Shown piece after piece: positions 10,086 through 19,647 of a stretch of 32,088 nt of DNA. The stretch's first letter is position 1. Every line of letters starts with the position of its first letter. This stretch comes from Pelargonium nanum (Eukaryota > Streptophyta > Magnoliopsida > Geraniales > Geraniaceae). The notes beneath the pieces are model-generated. The model was not told the DNA's origin. It did not search any database and worked only from the letters and a program-made list of their open reading frames with translations. The stretch is taken from contig JAYMTF010000658.1 of NCBI GenBank assembly GCA_036897485.1, positions 1-32,088 of the forward strand, written 5' to 3'. The position numbers were made by a program, and so were the translations under genes.

Positions 10086-10860
10086 GTCAATTACACGTTG
10101 TTGAGCCATTTCACGAAGCAGTCACATGTGTTTTTCCCATGGCCTATTAGACATTGATATTATTGGGCCCTTTGAAAAATTGAATAGCCAACGATACATG
10201 ATAGTTGTTGTCGATTACTTTACCAAGCGGATCAAAACTCTACTTTTAAAGAACGTTCCATAAAAAGGAGGAAAGAATTCATCCTTGAAGACATATTTGT
10301 CCATTTTGATCAGCTGCATGCTTTCGTCTCTAATCATTGGACTCGGTTTCACCAATACTTTTTAAAAATGTGTCAAGACTATTGGGTCAAGCACTTAAGA
10401 TACTCTTTTTCTCACTCTCAAGGAAAAATTCAAGCTTATGTTGCCAGTTAACCATCATCAATGTTTTGGAAGAGACATATAGAATGATAGTTCGTAGAGT
10501 GGTATCTGTAGTTTCAACTCATTTATCGGTCCCTTTGGACCTCCATCAAGAAAGCTACAAGACATACACTCTTTCTACTTGTGCATGGCTTAGAAGTGGT
10601 GTTACCAATGGAGACAACATTACTGGTAATGAAAAGTTTTGAAGAAGATGAAAATATATAAGATCGCACTTGGTACTTGGTAGACCTTGATTTTGTAGAG
10701 GAGTATTGAATGGAAAATAACGAATTCAAAACTCTTACGCCAAAGGTGACGAGAGATTGAGGCTCGTTTCATGTGTTTAATGAGACTGTTAACTTATGAG
10801 TGTTGTTAACGATGTTAGAGGAATTTGGTTCCTCTAGTTTTGTTTCAGTCTCTAAATATG
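10085..10860 (+). pseudogene. Decayed Ty3/gypsy integrase fragment
   Basis: Across shifting frames the sequence reads as the integrase core of a plant Ty3/gypsy LTR retrotransposon. The segment DIIGPFEKLNSQRYMIVVVD followed by YFTK (near 10155-10230) matches the conserved DIxGPF...VxVDYFTKW block containing the first catalytic Asp. Next, SNHWTRF (near 10335) sits where SDNGTQF is expected, so the second catalytic Asp is replaced by Asn. Then SHSQGKIQA resembles the HPQxNGQxE region. The piece past 10540 resembles the downstream ETPFxLxYGxEAVxPVE-type block. Stops and frameshifts throughout show a dead copy. I see no LTRs. Confidence 0.6.
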
Positions 10861-11640
10861 ATCTTTACGATTCATAGCTGACGACTATCGATAATTAGCA
10901 AGGTTTTATTTTATGAATATGAAATTTGTATTATTGTAACTAGATTAAGTTTTAATTATTTAGAAATTCAATATTGACTTTTTAGTATTAATTAGCGACA
11001 AAGTGCTCATCCTATATATTAACAACAACCAATATGTCAATAAACTATTATATGTTGCAAATTCAAAATGCGATAAAAATAGCGTGATTTGCGACGATTT
11101 TATTTTACACAAATTTCGTATAATATAGTGGTAATAGTACCCCCATTCATGTGAAGTTAAAACCATTTTGTTTTAGAATCTTGATACTCTAATTATTGTT
11201 GAAAACACTTTAATTTTATAAATCACATCCTCCATAAGAAGCATATAATGGTTTTGACTTTTGAGTATAATTATCAATGACAATTAAAATGTGCCAAGTA
11301 TGTGAATTTTGTAATCATTTAATCGAAATAATATACTATTTGTTTGACTATATTGACGTGTGAATCAAAAGAAGATTTAAAAATACTGAGATTATGGTGT
11401 AAGTAATTAGGAAAATCCGCCGGCTTAAGCTTTAAACAATAATTAAAATTAAAATTATGATTCGAATCTTAATGAAATCACTAATAAATTCCCCAAAAGC
11501 ACTCCTTTTTGGGTGGTGGTGATGGGACGATACTGAAAGCTAAGCGAGACTTGAGGGCCAAAGTTGAAATATAATAAAGTAAAAGTCCTTCCAAAATAAA
11601 TAAAAACAAGTATTTAATTATTTGTGGTGGTTTTAAGAGA
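10861..11640. other. AT-rich spacer, nothing recognised
   Basis: No coding or structural signal. The minus-strand frame at 10960-11166 has no family features. Confidence 0.5.
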
Positions 11641-12060
11641 CAGCAAATGGGTCCACGTGTGAAACAGTCTTGTGAGAGGAGGCGCGGCGGCCGCTTTAGG
11701 GGTGGGACCCACCGCTCTTTATATTGCATGAGTTGCATGCAGAGGGTACTATGAAACCGACGTGCATGCAATCTGGGGACGACACGTGGAGGGGATCACG
11801 TGGGGGGTGACGTGAACAGGCGGTTAAGCCGGCGCGTCGGCTGTTGATGGGGAAGGATAGTGGGACCTGCGGGTGAGAGAGGGAAGGGAGGAGGTGGGGA
11901 CACGTGGGGGTAGTGGTTGTTAGGGCATGGGCGGCTGGTGGTGTGTGTTTGTGGGAACTTGGAGACTTTAAAGCGCCGCTGTTTGTTGGTCTGTCAGGTG
12001 ACCAAACACACACTCTCTCTCCTGATTTTTGGTGTTTGGATTGGTGGGACCCTCTCTTAT
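11641..12060. promoter_or_regulatory. Dense G-box / RY / TCP motif cluster without an adjacent gene
   Basis: Four palindromic G-boxes (CACGTG) lie at 11654-11659, 11783-11788, 11797-11802 and 11901-11906. Two RY palindromes (TGCATGCA) lie at 11734-11741 and 11763-11770. Three GTGGGACC (class I TCP inverse) lie at 11702-11709, 11860-11867 and 12044-12051. A minus-strand TATAAA sits at 11718-11723, just downstream, in that orientation, of both RY elements and three G-boxes. RY plus ACGT-core motifs near a TATA box is the known layout of ABI3/FUS3- and bZIP-controlled seed promoters. No coding region follows. The frames 11481-11771, 11696-12013, 11904-12119 and 11917-12105 have no recognisable domains. 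Confidence 0.45.
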
Positions 12061-12126
12061 GGGTCTGTTTGGTTACTCACAAAAATAAAGTTTTTAACTT
12101 TTTAAGTGGGAGTTTATGAACTTAGA

Positions 12127-12205
12127 CATGTTGGGCTAAGCATTTAAGCATTTTAGATTTCCTATGAGGTTTCGGTTTCTGGGGTGGGGCATTTGGATTA
12201 AAAAT
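12127..12205 (+). mobile_element. Truncated SINE head
   Basis: GTTGGGCTAAGCATTTAAGC, GATTTCCTATGAGGT and GGGGTGGGGC follow the order seen in the head of the SINE at 4225-4404 (GTTGGGCCAAGTGGTTAA, GATTTCCTCTGAGGT, GGGGTGAG). Box B is eroded and the 3' tail is missing, so this is an old fragment. Confidence 0.5.
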
Positions 12206-12549
12206 GAGTTTTTATTTCTATTTTGACAAAAATTAAGGAGAAATTATTTATCGTCATATATTTACTCTTGTGTTCTAATGATCAAGTGTTAAAGAATACT
12301 AACTAGTTTGTTATAAGTATACTATTAATAATTCATGTAAAATTAGCTTACTAAAAAAAAAGATCACTAATTTTAAGGACAATGTTTTAAGAGAAATAAG
12401 GCACTCATTTTATAATATAAATAATATTTGTTCAGATGAAAACAACCTATTTCGTATCTATTTATGATGATTCTTAAAAATTATTGTTAAGAACAGTATA
12501 TTACCTGATAAAACTCTATTAAGTTCAATAATCTTTGGATGTTAGCATA

Positions 12550-13475
12550 AAAAAAGGGTAATTACCGATAAACTCCATGTGCTTAACATCTTTTTCATCT
12601 AGCACCCTTGAACTTTAAGTATGAATTTTGGCATACTCTGTAGTTTCAAATTGTTGCACCGTTAGTTCTTTTGGATGAAAAGGAGCCAAAATGGTTAGCA
12701 TGTGCGTTGCACATGATGTCTAAAATTAGAAAAAGACAAAATTGCCCTTACGTCTCATGGTTTCTTCTTCTTCCTTGGCTCTGTGGAGATTAGGGCTCCG
12801 ATGAAGTTTCCATTAATGGAAGACAAGGAGCTTTAGCTTGGTGTCGTTAATGGCGGCGAGGTGGGTGATGAAATTGGGCTGGTGATAAGAGAGCGCCATG
12901 ATTTGGAAACACAAGTGTATCTCAGCATATATTTGATGGGTACTCTCAGAAAAATCTCAACCAACACTTCAAGAGTAAGATGATCGGACATTGATTGTGA
13001 AATTGTTTACTTTTCTTGTGCAAAAAGAATCAAAATCTCAGATTCATGGGTAAAAAGACCAACCTCTTCCTTTTGAGCACCTCCAAAAGTTTGGTTTTCA
13101 CTGAAAAATATAGCGGATCCGTTGCGCAGACTGCACTTCGTCGTCGTCTCTTCTAGCAACAACTTCAGAAATCAAATAAGAGGAAAATGTTATGGAGTAA
13201 AAACGACTTCCACCGTCCACCGTCGCCCAAATCTGCAAGCACGATCAGATTTGGGTTCGAAAATCCGCCGGCCAGAGCGTGGGTCAGCTCCAACGGCGAG
13301 CTCCATCTCCTCCGGCGATGCCTTCTCCGCCCAAATCTGCTCCGTCGTTGACGTCCTTCACGTACAGCGTCGCCGACCAGATCTGAGCTCGGCGCTCGAC
13401 GGTGGTCTCTCCACTGCCGGAGATGGAGGAGATGCAGGAGCTTCTTGAAACCCATTAAGAGGTAAAATCGTCTTT
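12550..13475. mobile_element. Possible truncated transposon with a GC-rich interior
   Basis: The left part (GGGTAATTACCGATAAACTC, later AGCACCCTTGAACTTTAAGT and GACAAAATTGCCCTTAC) has the wording of plant dispersed elements that begin GGGTAAATTAC. A related end occurs at 25303. The right part near 13462 (GGTAAAATCGTCTTTT) looks like the inverse of the AAAGACAAAATTGCCC phrase, suggesting an inverted arrangement. The interior from 13120 to 13440 is GC-rich with long frames on both strands (13122-13448 plus, 13165-13497 minus) and a repeated AAATCTG word. It might be captured host sequence, but no domain is readable and the far terminus is not found. Confidence 0.3.
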
Positions 13476-14850
13476 TACATGTGATTAAATAAATCACAAT
13501 TTTGTTATACCTTGTTTATATGTTACAAATGGTATGTAACAAGAACGTGGTATATCTAATATTATGTTGTTGAAGTTAAGAACGTGTTTTTTTATTGTGC
13601 AACTCAATTACTTGTGAAACTTTCATTTTGAATAAAAAATTGAAAACATGTAGATATAAATTAGTCAACAAATTCACGTTAGTATTTAAATTTTGGTATG
13701 ATTGATGTTCTCCAAACCAACAAAACTCCTCTAGCCATCAACTCTAATTGAAGAAGAAGAAAATTTGAATTTGAGAAGACTATACTACTACCAAAGAGGG
13801 TTACATAATGTAGCTTCTAGATGACACTTTTGCTAGCCCAATTTGGTCAATCAAACCATGCTCAAAACCATAGGTCATTATGCCAAATTTTTCTTAGGCA
13901 GCCTAAATTTTTGTGGGTTTTGCACTTTTCCCATTCTCCAAACAAACACACTTCCTAGTGCATTACACTGCCATCAACATTATGTCACAGATAGAGAGAA
14001 CCGACTCCGTGCAGTGTCCCAAACTCTCGCATATCCAATCTTATTCATGGACGTCAAACACGATAAGAAACATATATGAACACCGAGATTATACCTGCAT
14101 CATTGAATTGCACTAATGAATACCGAGATCGTAAGTACTAGAGTATGACACATGATAAAAACTATCCATAAAACGCTTAAAAACGGCGCGTTCACTCAGT
14201 GCGTGACTATGAGCTCACAATGAAAATACACTTTTTGCAAAAGCTCAAGGGCTCCAAGGACCACCATCAATTTTGAATTGCTAAAGGAAGACCAGACAAG
14301 CTAGTAGCTAGTCACCATCATCTAATCCAAAATAAATAACCCACCATTGAAGAATATTGTTACTTGCACTTGCAATAGTGTTCGTTACGATTGTCTAATT
14401 ATAGGCAGGCGTGATGCACATTTTTAATATGTGTTTGTTAATCAAATTTAGAATCGAATCATATTTGCAAAACCACTTTTGACATTTTTAGATATATTAA
14501 AGTTGCTTTTAGAAATAATTGTTATGAGGTCATCAAATAAGAACTTATTTTTCATACTTAACAAACTAAAAATGTTAAGAAGCATCTGAACATTATCATC
14601 TTTTTATAATACAAATTACTTTAAACAAATAATTATTGGACATATATGTTATGTCAACTTTTTATATTATAAATTTATGATACGAAACAAATGATTTATA
14701 AGATATTTGATATATTAGTATTGACAATTTGAATTCAAATTTGCGTAACTTAAAATTCGATAAACTTGCAAGTTCAAACACGACAAAATATTAAAATGGA
14801 CTTGATTAGTTTTTGGTTGGTTTGAGTTTTCCATGAGATTAGTGTGGGTT
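13476..14850. other. Spacer, nothing recognised
   Basis: The frames at 13843-14079 and 13913-14116 overlap in two registers and resemble no family. No RNA gene or bounded element is visible. Confidence 0.45.
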
Positions 14851-15165
14851 ATGTAGGAGTTTTTTGGGGTTGGGTAGAAAAGTTTAACCTGAACATGACC
14901 CAAAAGGTCCGAGTTTGTTCGGTTCATGCGTTCGGGCAACGGGATGGTCAAGTTTGAGTTTTACATACAAAATATGCGGATTTTTTTCTATCCAATTTGC
15001 AGTTTCTTAAGAAGTATCTGACCATATTCCGACCTGAAAAATAGTCAGGTCCAGTTTATTTGACATGAACTCGTAAAGTTTGGAGGCAGATTTGAGTGCC
15101 ACGTGTTTGGGTCCAAATTTCCAACTTTGGGTTGGATAAATTCGTATTGATTCACACATTTTATA
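14850..15165. repeat. Eroded repeat similar in wording to hAT-type MITEs
   Basis: GGGTT, GACCTGA and GGTCCGA-type phrases (for example GACCTGAAAAATAGTCAGGT near 15033) resemble the interiors of the MITEs at 16284-16494 and 17535-17740. No terminal inverted repeats remain, so the limits and the relationship are tentative. The minus-strand frame 14715-14951 is not a gene. Confidence 0.3.
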
Positions 15166-15343
15166 TGCAAAAATTAGATCCAAAACTCGAATTTTCAGCT
15201 ATTAAGGCAAACTAAACTCATCATTTTATACCAAATAGTGACTCAAAAGCATTTCTTTTCCATATATGAGTTGGTTTCACAAGATCATGCATGTCTTTGC
15301 TTCAATTGTAATCCACTAATCCCATCCAAATCACTCATCATGT

Positions 15344-15395
15344 TGGGCTAATTTTGTGGGCCAAAATGACAAGATCCAGCCCAAACCAAAGCCCA
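15344..15395 (+). promoter_or_regulatory. Cluster of four site II elements upstream of the Yippee-like gene
   Basis: TGGGCT (15344-15349), TGGGCC (15357-15362) and two AGCCCA (15378-15383, 15390-15395, inverse of TGGGCT) lie within 52 bp, about 280-330 bp before the start codon. Clustered TGGGCY elements bind TCP factors and are known in promoters of broadly expressed plant genes. Position and clustering fit a promoter for the gene at 15678. Confidence 0.55.
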
Positions 15396-15677
15396 ATTTC
15401 AACAAAGCGGTTAGCTAGACTGCTTGAGCCTGATCTTTATCACACATCACACACACCAGATGATGAGTGATGGAGAGTTGCAACAGTACAGTCCTACAAA
15501 GTTGGCACAGTCACAGAGGATTCTACCATATTTTCTGGGCCAGAGGCTAAACACAGGTGTGGCACTGAGAATTCTACTCCAATCCCTTTCTCAAATTGCT
15601 TGTCCACAGCTCTGTGCTTTCAATTCAACCCTGTTTCTTTCATTTCAAGTGAAGCAATTGCAGGTTTTGTTCTGAAA

Positions 15678-18450
15678 ATGGGGAGGATTTTCTTGGTGGA
15701 GCTTGAGGGAAGGTCTTACAGATGCAAGTTCTGCAAAACCCAGTTGGCTCTTGCTGATGATATTGTCTCTAAGGTACTTCTCTGCTAATTCCCTTTTGCT
15801 ATTTGCAGTAAAGATTGAATCTTTAATGGGTTTTGATTGCTAATTTGTTATCCATATTGATCATGGAACATGGGTTTTGATACTTTTGATGTTGATTGTG
15901 TATTGAGTCATTTGAGTGGCTTCTGGATCTTTGAATGATGGGGATGTGTCAAATTTTACTCTCTTTTATGTGGGGACTTTTGGGTTTATGATATAGTTTC
16001 GAGTTTATATTTTGGTGGCTTCTGGATCCTAATGGTGCTTTAAGAAGATTTCTTGTGATAAAGAATAAGCCTCTAAACCCTTCAATTTGAGTTTTAGAAT
16101 ATAGTTATTAAGGTTTTGATTTTATGTTGTTTTGGCACTGAAGTTTAGTGAAGCCTTTTTCTTGACTAAAGAAAATGTATTGATCTACCTAGTTCTTCGA
16201 ATGGGTTTATATTGAAACTCTTTTCTTGGCTAGTAAAACTCTTTCAGTTTTTTAGACTATTGGTTACGAGAATTGAGCTACGGTAGAGCTGGCTATTGCG
16301 GTTTCATGTCTGGGTTTTCTCAGGTTCAGGTCGCAGGTTGAGTGCAGGTTGCCTTATCCGATCTGCACATTTCTCTTGGTAAAACCGACCCAGCTTGAAA
16401 ATTGATCAGGACTAATTTGTGAGACTTGAACCTGCTAAAGTGCAGGTCGGATTATGGGTACCCGTGTGTTCAGGGTCCGAATTGGCAGCTCTTAGCTAGG
16501 ATCAGAGAAAGCAAAAGTAGCAAGGCATGGATCTGAACTGGGCTCTCCTCCATGCCATTTTCGCCTAAGTCAAAGAAAAGTTGCAACATTTTCTAGATAG
16601 CCAACAACAGGATTTTGATATTTTTGATGGTATATAGGAAAACAAGTCTGTGGAGGAAGTTGTAGTTCTAGTTCTCAAAGAGTCTAAAGGCGGGCTGGAA
16701 CCGCAGGAAATAAACAGTTGTTGAAAGAAAAGTGAGAGTGAGAAGAAAGTATAATCTTACCTAATGGTGACGATGAATTTTAATGGTAATGATGAGTTCT
16801 AATTGTCCTTAGAAGCTGCGATGATGGTGAAGTGGTTTTGTTATGGAGCAGAATTTACAAGTACAAGTAGGTGTTTTCAATATAATATAACCTAGGAATG
16901 GTCCTAACTTCCAATCAGCAACTAGTCAACTATTCTTCATCCATATTTAATTGAATCGATAATGTGCAGTGCTTTAACTAATATTGCATACAATTAAGTT
17001 ATTCTTGTTTCGTCTTCTTACTCTTTTTTTTACTTTCTTTATTAACAATACTTTATTCCCTCTAGCTTGAGTGATGAAAAAAATATTCAATTCAAATTGG
17101 GATCTGTACTTGATTTATCACAAATTCAATATGTTGAAATTGAAACTACTCTGGGACTCATTTTTCTTTGTAACTTGGTCAGGCTTTTCATTGCCGTCGG
17201 GGAAAAGCATACCTCTTCAATAACGCGTGAGTTCATCATGGTTCTTGTATGATAATTTGATGTGATCATTTTGTCTTTTTCTTTCTGTTCATTATGTTGA
17301 TATTTACATATTACGGCAATGGGAGCCACAAGGGCTGTCGTGTTTAGCTTTAATCAATCAAAATTCATACCCCACTTGTTTGAATTAGTTTTCAAATATA
17401 TTCTTACTATTACATCTAAACTTCAGCTGAAAACAGAGCCTCGGTTCTTAAAAGACCACAAGATAGTTACGGTGAAAATTAGTTCTAAGAAACTTTATAA
17501 GATTTGCACCATACAATAGCATACTCTTTGAAGTTAGAGGTGTCAATTCGGGTTGAAAAGACCTAATTCGTACCCAGCCTGCAAGAGGTGTGGGTTTGTG
17601 CAACGGGTTTTACACAGGAAATGTGTGGGTTTCCCGACCTGACCCGCAAATAAAGCGGATCTATTTATGCGGCCCAAACATAAAAAAACACGGGTCCTAA
17701 TTCAGGTGTTCACGGGTTTGGGTCCTAATTGACATCTCTAATTGAAGTTATGAGTCTAATACTGAATTTCCCGCGTGACTGATAGAAAGTTAAGCCACCC
17801 ATTGGAAGAAAGATCATTTAGGAACCCGATTATGAATCAACCCTTACATCTTTTATCGATAGTGCAAAACGATATTCGTGTTGACCTAATTTTGTTCTTA
17901 TCCGCAACAATAGAGTTCACAGATGATCCTTGGAAATCCTAACGGAGTCTCACTTATATACTGTCGTTTGTGATTCAGAGTGAACATTACAACTGGAGCT
18001 ATGGAAGAGAGAATGATGCTTTCGGGAGTGCATACAGTTGCTGATATATTTTGCTGCTCATGTGGACAAATCGTCGGCTGGAAATATGTAATCTCTCACC
18101 CTACCTCTCTCTTAACACACACACACGAGCACACAAATTACACTTTCGTTGCATGTAAATATGTAAGCGTGTGAGGACTGAAAGCGAGTTTTTCCTAATG
18201 TCATGTTTCACATCGCTCAGGAGGCTGCACAAGAAAAGAGTCAGAAGTATAAAGAAGGAAAGTTTGTTCTCGAAAGGTAACATATAGCAAGATTTACTCA
18301 TCCTTTACACTTTTGATGTTAAAAATCATGCTATGTTTACGTGTTACACGTGTTTGTGCAATCAGAGGGAGGATCGTTGATGAAGTCGACTTTTCAACAG
18401 AGTTCTATATCGATACCCACCCTAATATGAGTGATGCTGAAGATGCTTAG
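15678..18450 (+). CDS. Yippee-like zinc-binding protein, five exons
   Basis: Coding exons join 15678-15773, 17183-17226, 17979-18087, 18221-18276 and 18366-18450, giving 129 aa. All four introns are GT-AG and the phases agree. The protein starts [19 protein letters not shown] and ends [12 protein letters not shown]. The Yippee domain covers nearly all of it: a first CxxC (Cys16, Cys19), the [12 protein letters not shown] block, [12 protein letters not shown] with the second CxxC, VGWKY, and [18 protein letters not shown]. The two CxxC pairs form the family's zinc-binding fold. Length (about 130 aa) and motif order are complete, and the RGRIVDE-type C-terminus recalls the Arabidopsis At4g27745 type. 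Yippee proteins are small, conserved and nuclear or cytosolic, but their biochemical role in plants is not settled. The first intron (about 1.4 kb) and the second each carry a related MITE. Exon limits are read by eye but reconstruct the family exactly. Confidence 0.93.
16284..16494. mobile_element. hAT-like MITE in intron 1 of the Yippee-like gene
   Basis: The ends TAGAGCTGGCTATT and, inverted, TAAGAGCTGCCAATT are imperfect terminal repeats bounding about 211 bp. The interior is rich in CAGGTT, GGGTACCC and GTCCGAATT-type phrases similar to the MITE at 17535-17740. Flanks AGCTACGG and AGCTAGGA match at 6 of 8 positions and may be an eroded 8-bp target duplication. Confidence 0.6.
17535..17740. 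mobile_element. hAT-type MITE in intron 2 of the Yippee-like gene
   Basis: The ends TAGAGGTGTCAATT and, inverted, TAGAGATGTCAATT match at 13 of 14 positions over a 206-bp element. Flanks TTTGAAGT (17527-17534) and ATTGAAGT (17741-17748) are an 8-bp target duplication with one mismatch. The interior repeats GGGTTT, GACCTGACCCGC and CACGGGT-type words. The TAGRGGTGTCAATT terminus is a common plant hAT-type MITE end. Confidence 0.82.
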
Positions 18451-18551
18451 GATCAAATTGTGAAATCTTGGTTTCTTATGAGTGTTAGTACTTTTGTTTT
18501 ATATGTTGTATGACATTAAGAGAACACTACTCCTTTTGCTTACATATGTAA

Positions 18552-18557
18552 AATAAA
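18552..18557 (+). terminator. Candidate polyadenylation signal of the Yippee-like gene
   Basis: AATAAA lies about 100 bp beyond the stop codon in an AT-rich tract preceded by T-rich sequence, a plausible near-upstream element for 3' processing. Plant signals are loose, so this is a candidate only. Confidence 0.35.
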
Positions 18558-18559
18558 TG

Positions 18560-19475
18560 TAAACATTCGAGAGTTCGTGAATCTTTCTGTTTTAGTTGTT
18601 TCTTGATAGGCTATGTGTAAGTGGCTTTGTAAGATCTTGATAATCTTAGAACGAGGCTGTCTGATAAAAGAATATGTTGACGGAAATGCAAACCCAGCGA
18701 GTGAACTGAAATTCGTTTTACTTTAGCTTTGATCGAACATGGTGATGGAATGAGGATTCTAAGATGTTTTTTAGCACGCTAAGTGCCATGTCCGATTGGT
18801 AAGCATGCATTGAACGTTTTAGACGAGGTATACTTTATACTTTATTGGTAACATTTTAAACTTCTTACTTGAGGCTCTAGCTCAAGACTCCATGGCAAGG
18901 CATTGTCACCACATAGGTTTACATCATTACCAAGTCACCAAACTCTACATCTCCACATTATCCCCGTCTCATTATGATACTAGACTTGATAATTTGAACT
19001 GCGGGTCTAACACAGGCTGGGTTAAAAATCTTACGCGTTTGTATCTTACAACTTTAAATTGGAGCTTAACTTGTCCCGCTAAGTGGCTAGACATGTTAAA
19101 ACTAATGAAAAGTTACTCGATATAAATACAAGTGTTTTTTTTTTTTGGTCCGACCCAATTAGACTCGTGGTCGACATTGCAAGATATACCATCAACCTAT
19201 CATGTAATGCCACATTGTCTTCTACATAGATTTACCTCGTTTGTCCAACGGGTAAATATTTTTTTTGACATTTTGTGAATTCATTTGACATATAAAAATA
19301 CCTCTTTTCATTGTGTCATAAAATGTTTCATTTAAATGAGAGAAGATTTTCCCCAATTTTTCCTTTTAAATTAAAAAAACACAAAATAAAATAAAATCTA
19401 AAAAAAGGGGTCCATTTTACAGGTAAATCTAGTGAATAAATTTTGCATTGCAAGTCACCAAAAATCCAAATCGGA
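18560..19475. other. Intergenic region between the Yippee-like and RS-type genes
   Basis: The frame at 18892-19125 shows no domain. The last 300 bp before 19476 are AT-rich and should contain the promoter of the next gene, but no clear TATA box stands out. Nothing else is seen. Confidence 0.45.
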
Positions 19476-19622
19476 ATGAGCTCTGCGTCTCCTTCGCATA
19501 CAACGAACTCTCTATCTTCGAGTTCTCAATTTCCTAAATTTTCTTTCAAATCCCCAATTCCTACCAAATTGTCGCTTCTCTCTTCGTTTTCTGTATTTTC
19601 TTTTTGTGGATTTAAATTTTGA
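19476..19622 (+). other. Upstream open reading frame before the RS-type gene
   Basis: An ATG at 19476 opens a 48-codon frame ending 25 bp before the main ATG at 19648, in a different register. The peptide (MSSASPSHTTNSL, then Ser/Phe-rich) matches no family I know. If the mRNA begins upstream of 19476, this uORF would dampen translation of the main frame. If transcription begins later, it is meaningless. A TTGCAG at 19626-19631 could instead be a 5' UTR splice acceptor. Confidence 0.3.
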
Positions 19623-19647
19623 TTGTTGCAGGTCGAGACTGAGAGCA

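Noticed and set aside
13122-13497. Opposing frames of about 110 codons, possible captured gene
   Set aside because: No recognisable domain and no splice-consistent extension. Listed only as the interior of a possible transposon.
13843-14116. Overlapping frames of 78 and 67 codons
   Set aside because: Two registers over the same DNA, neither with family features.
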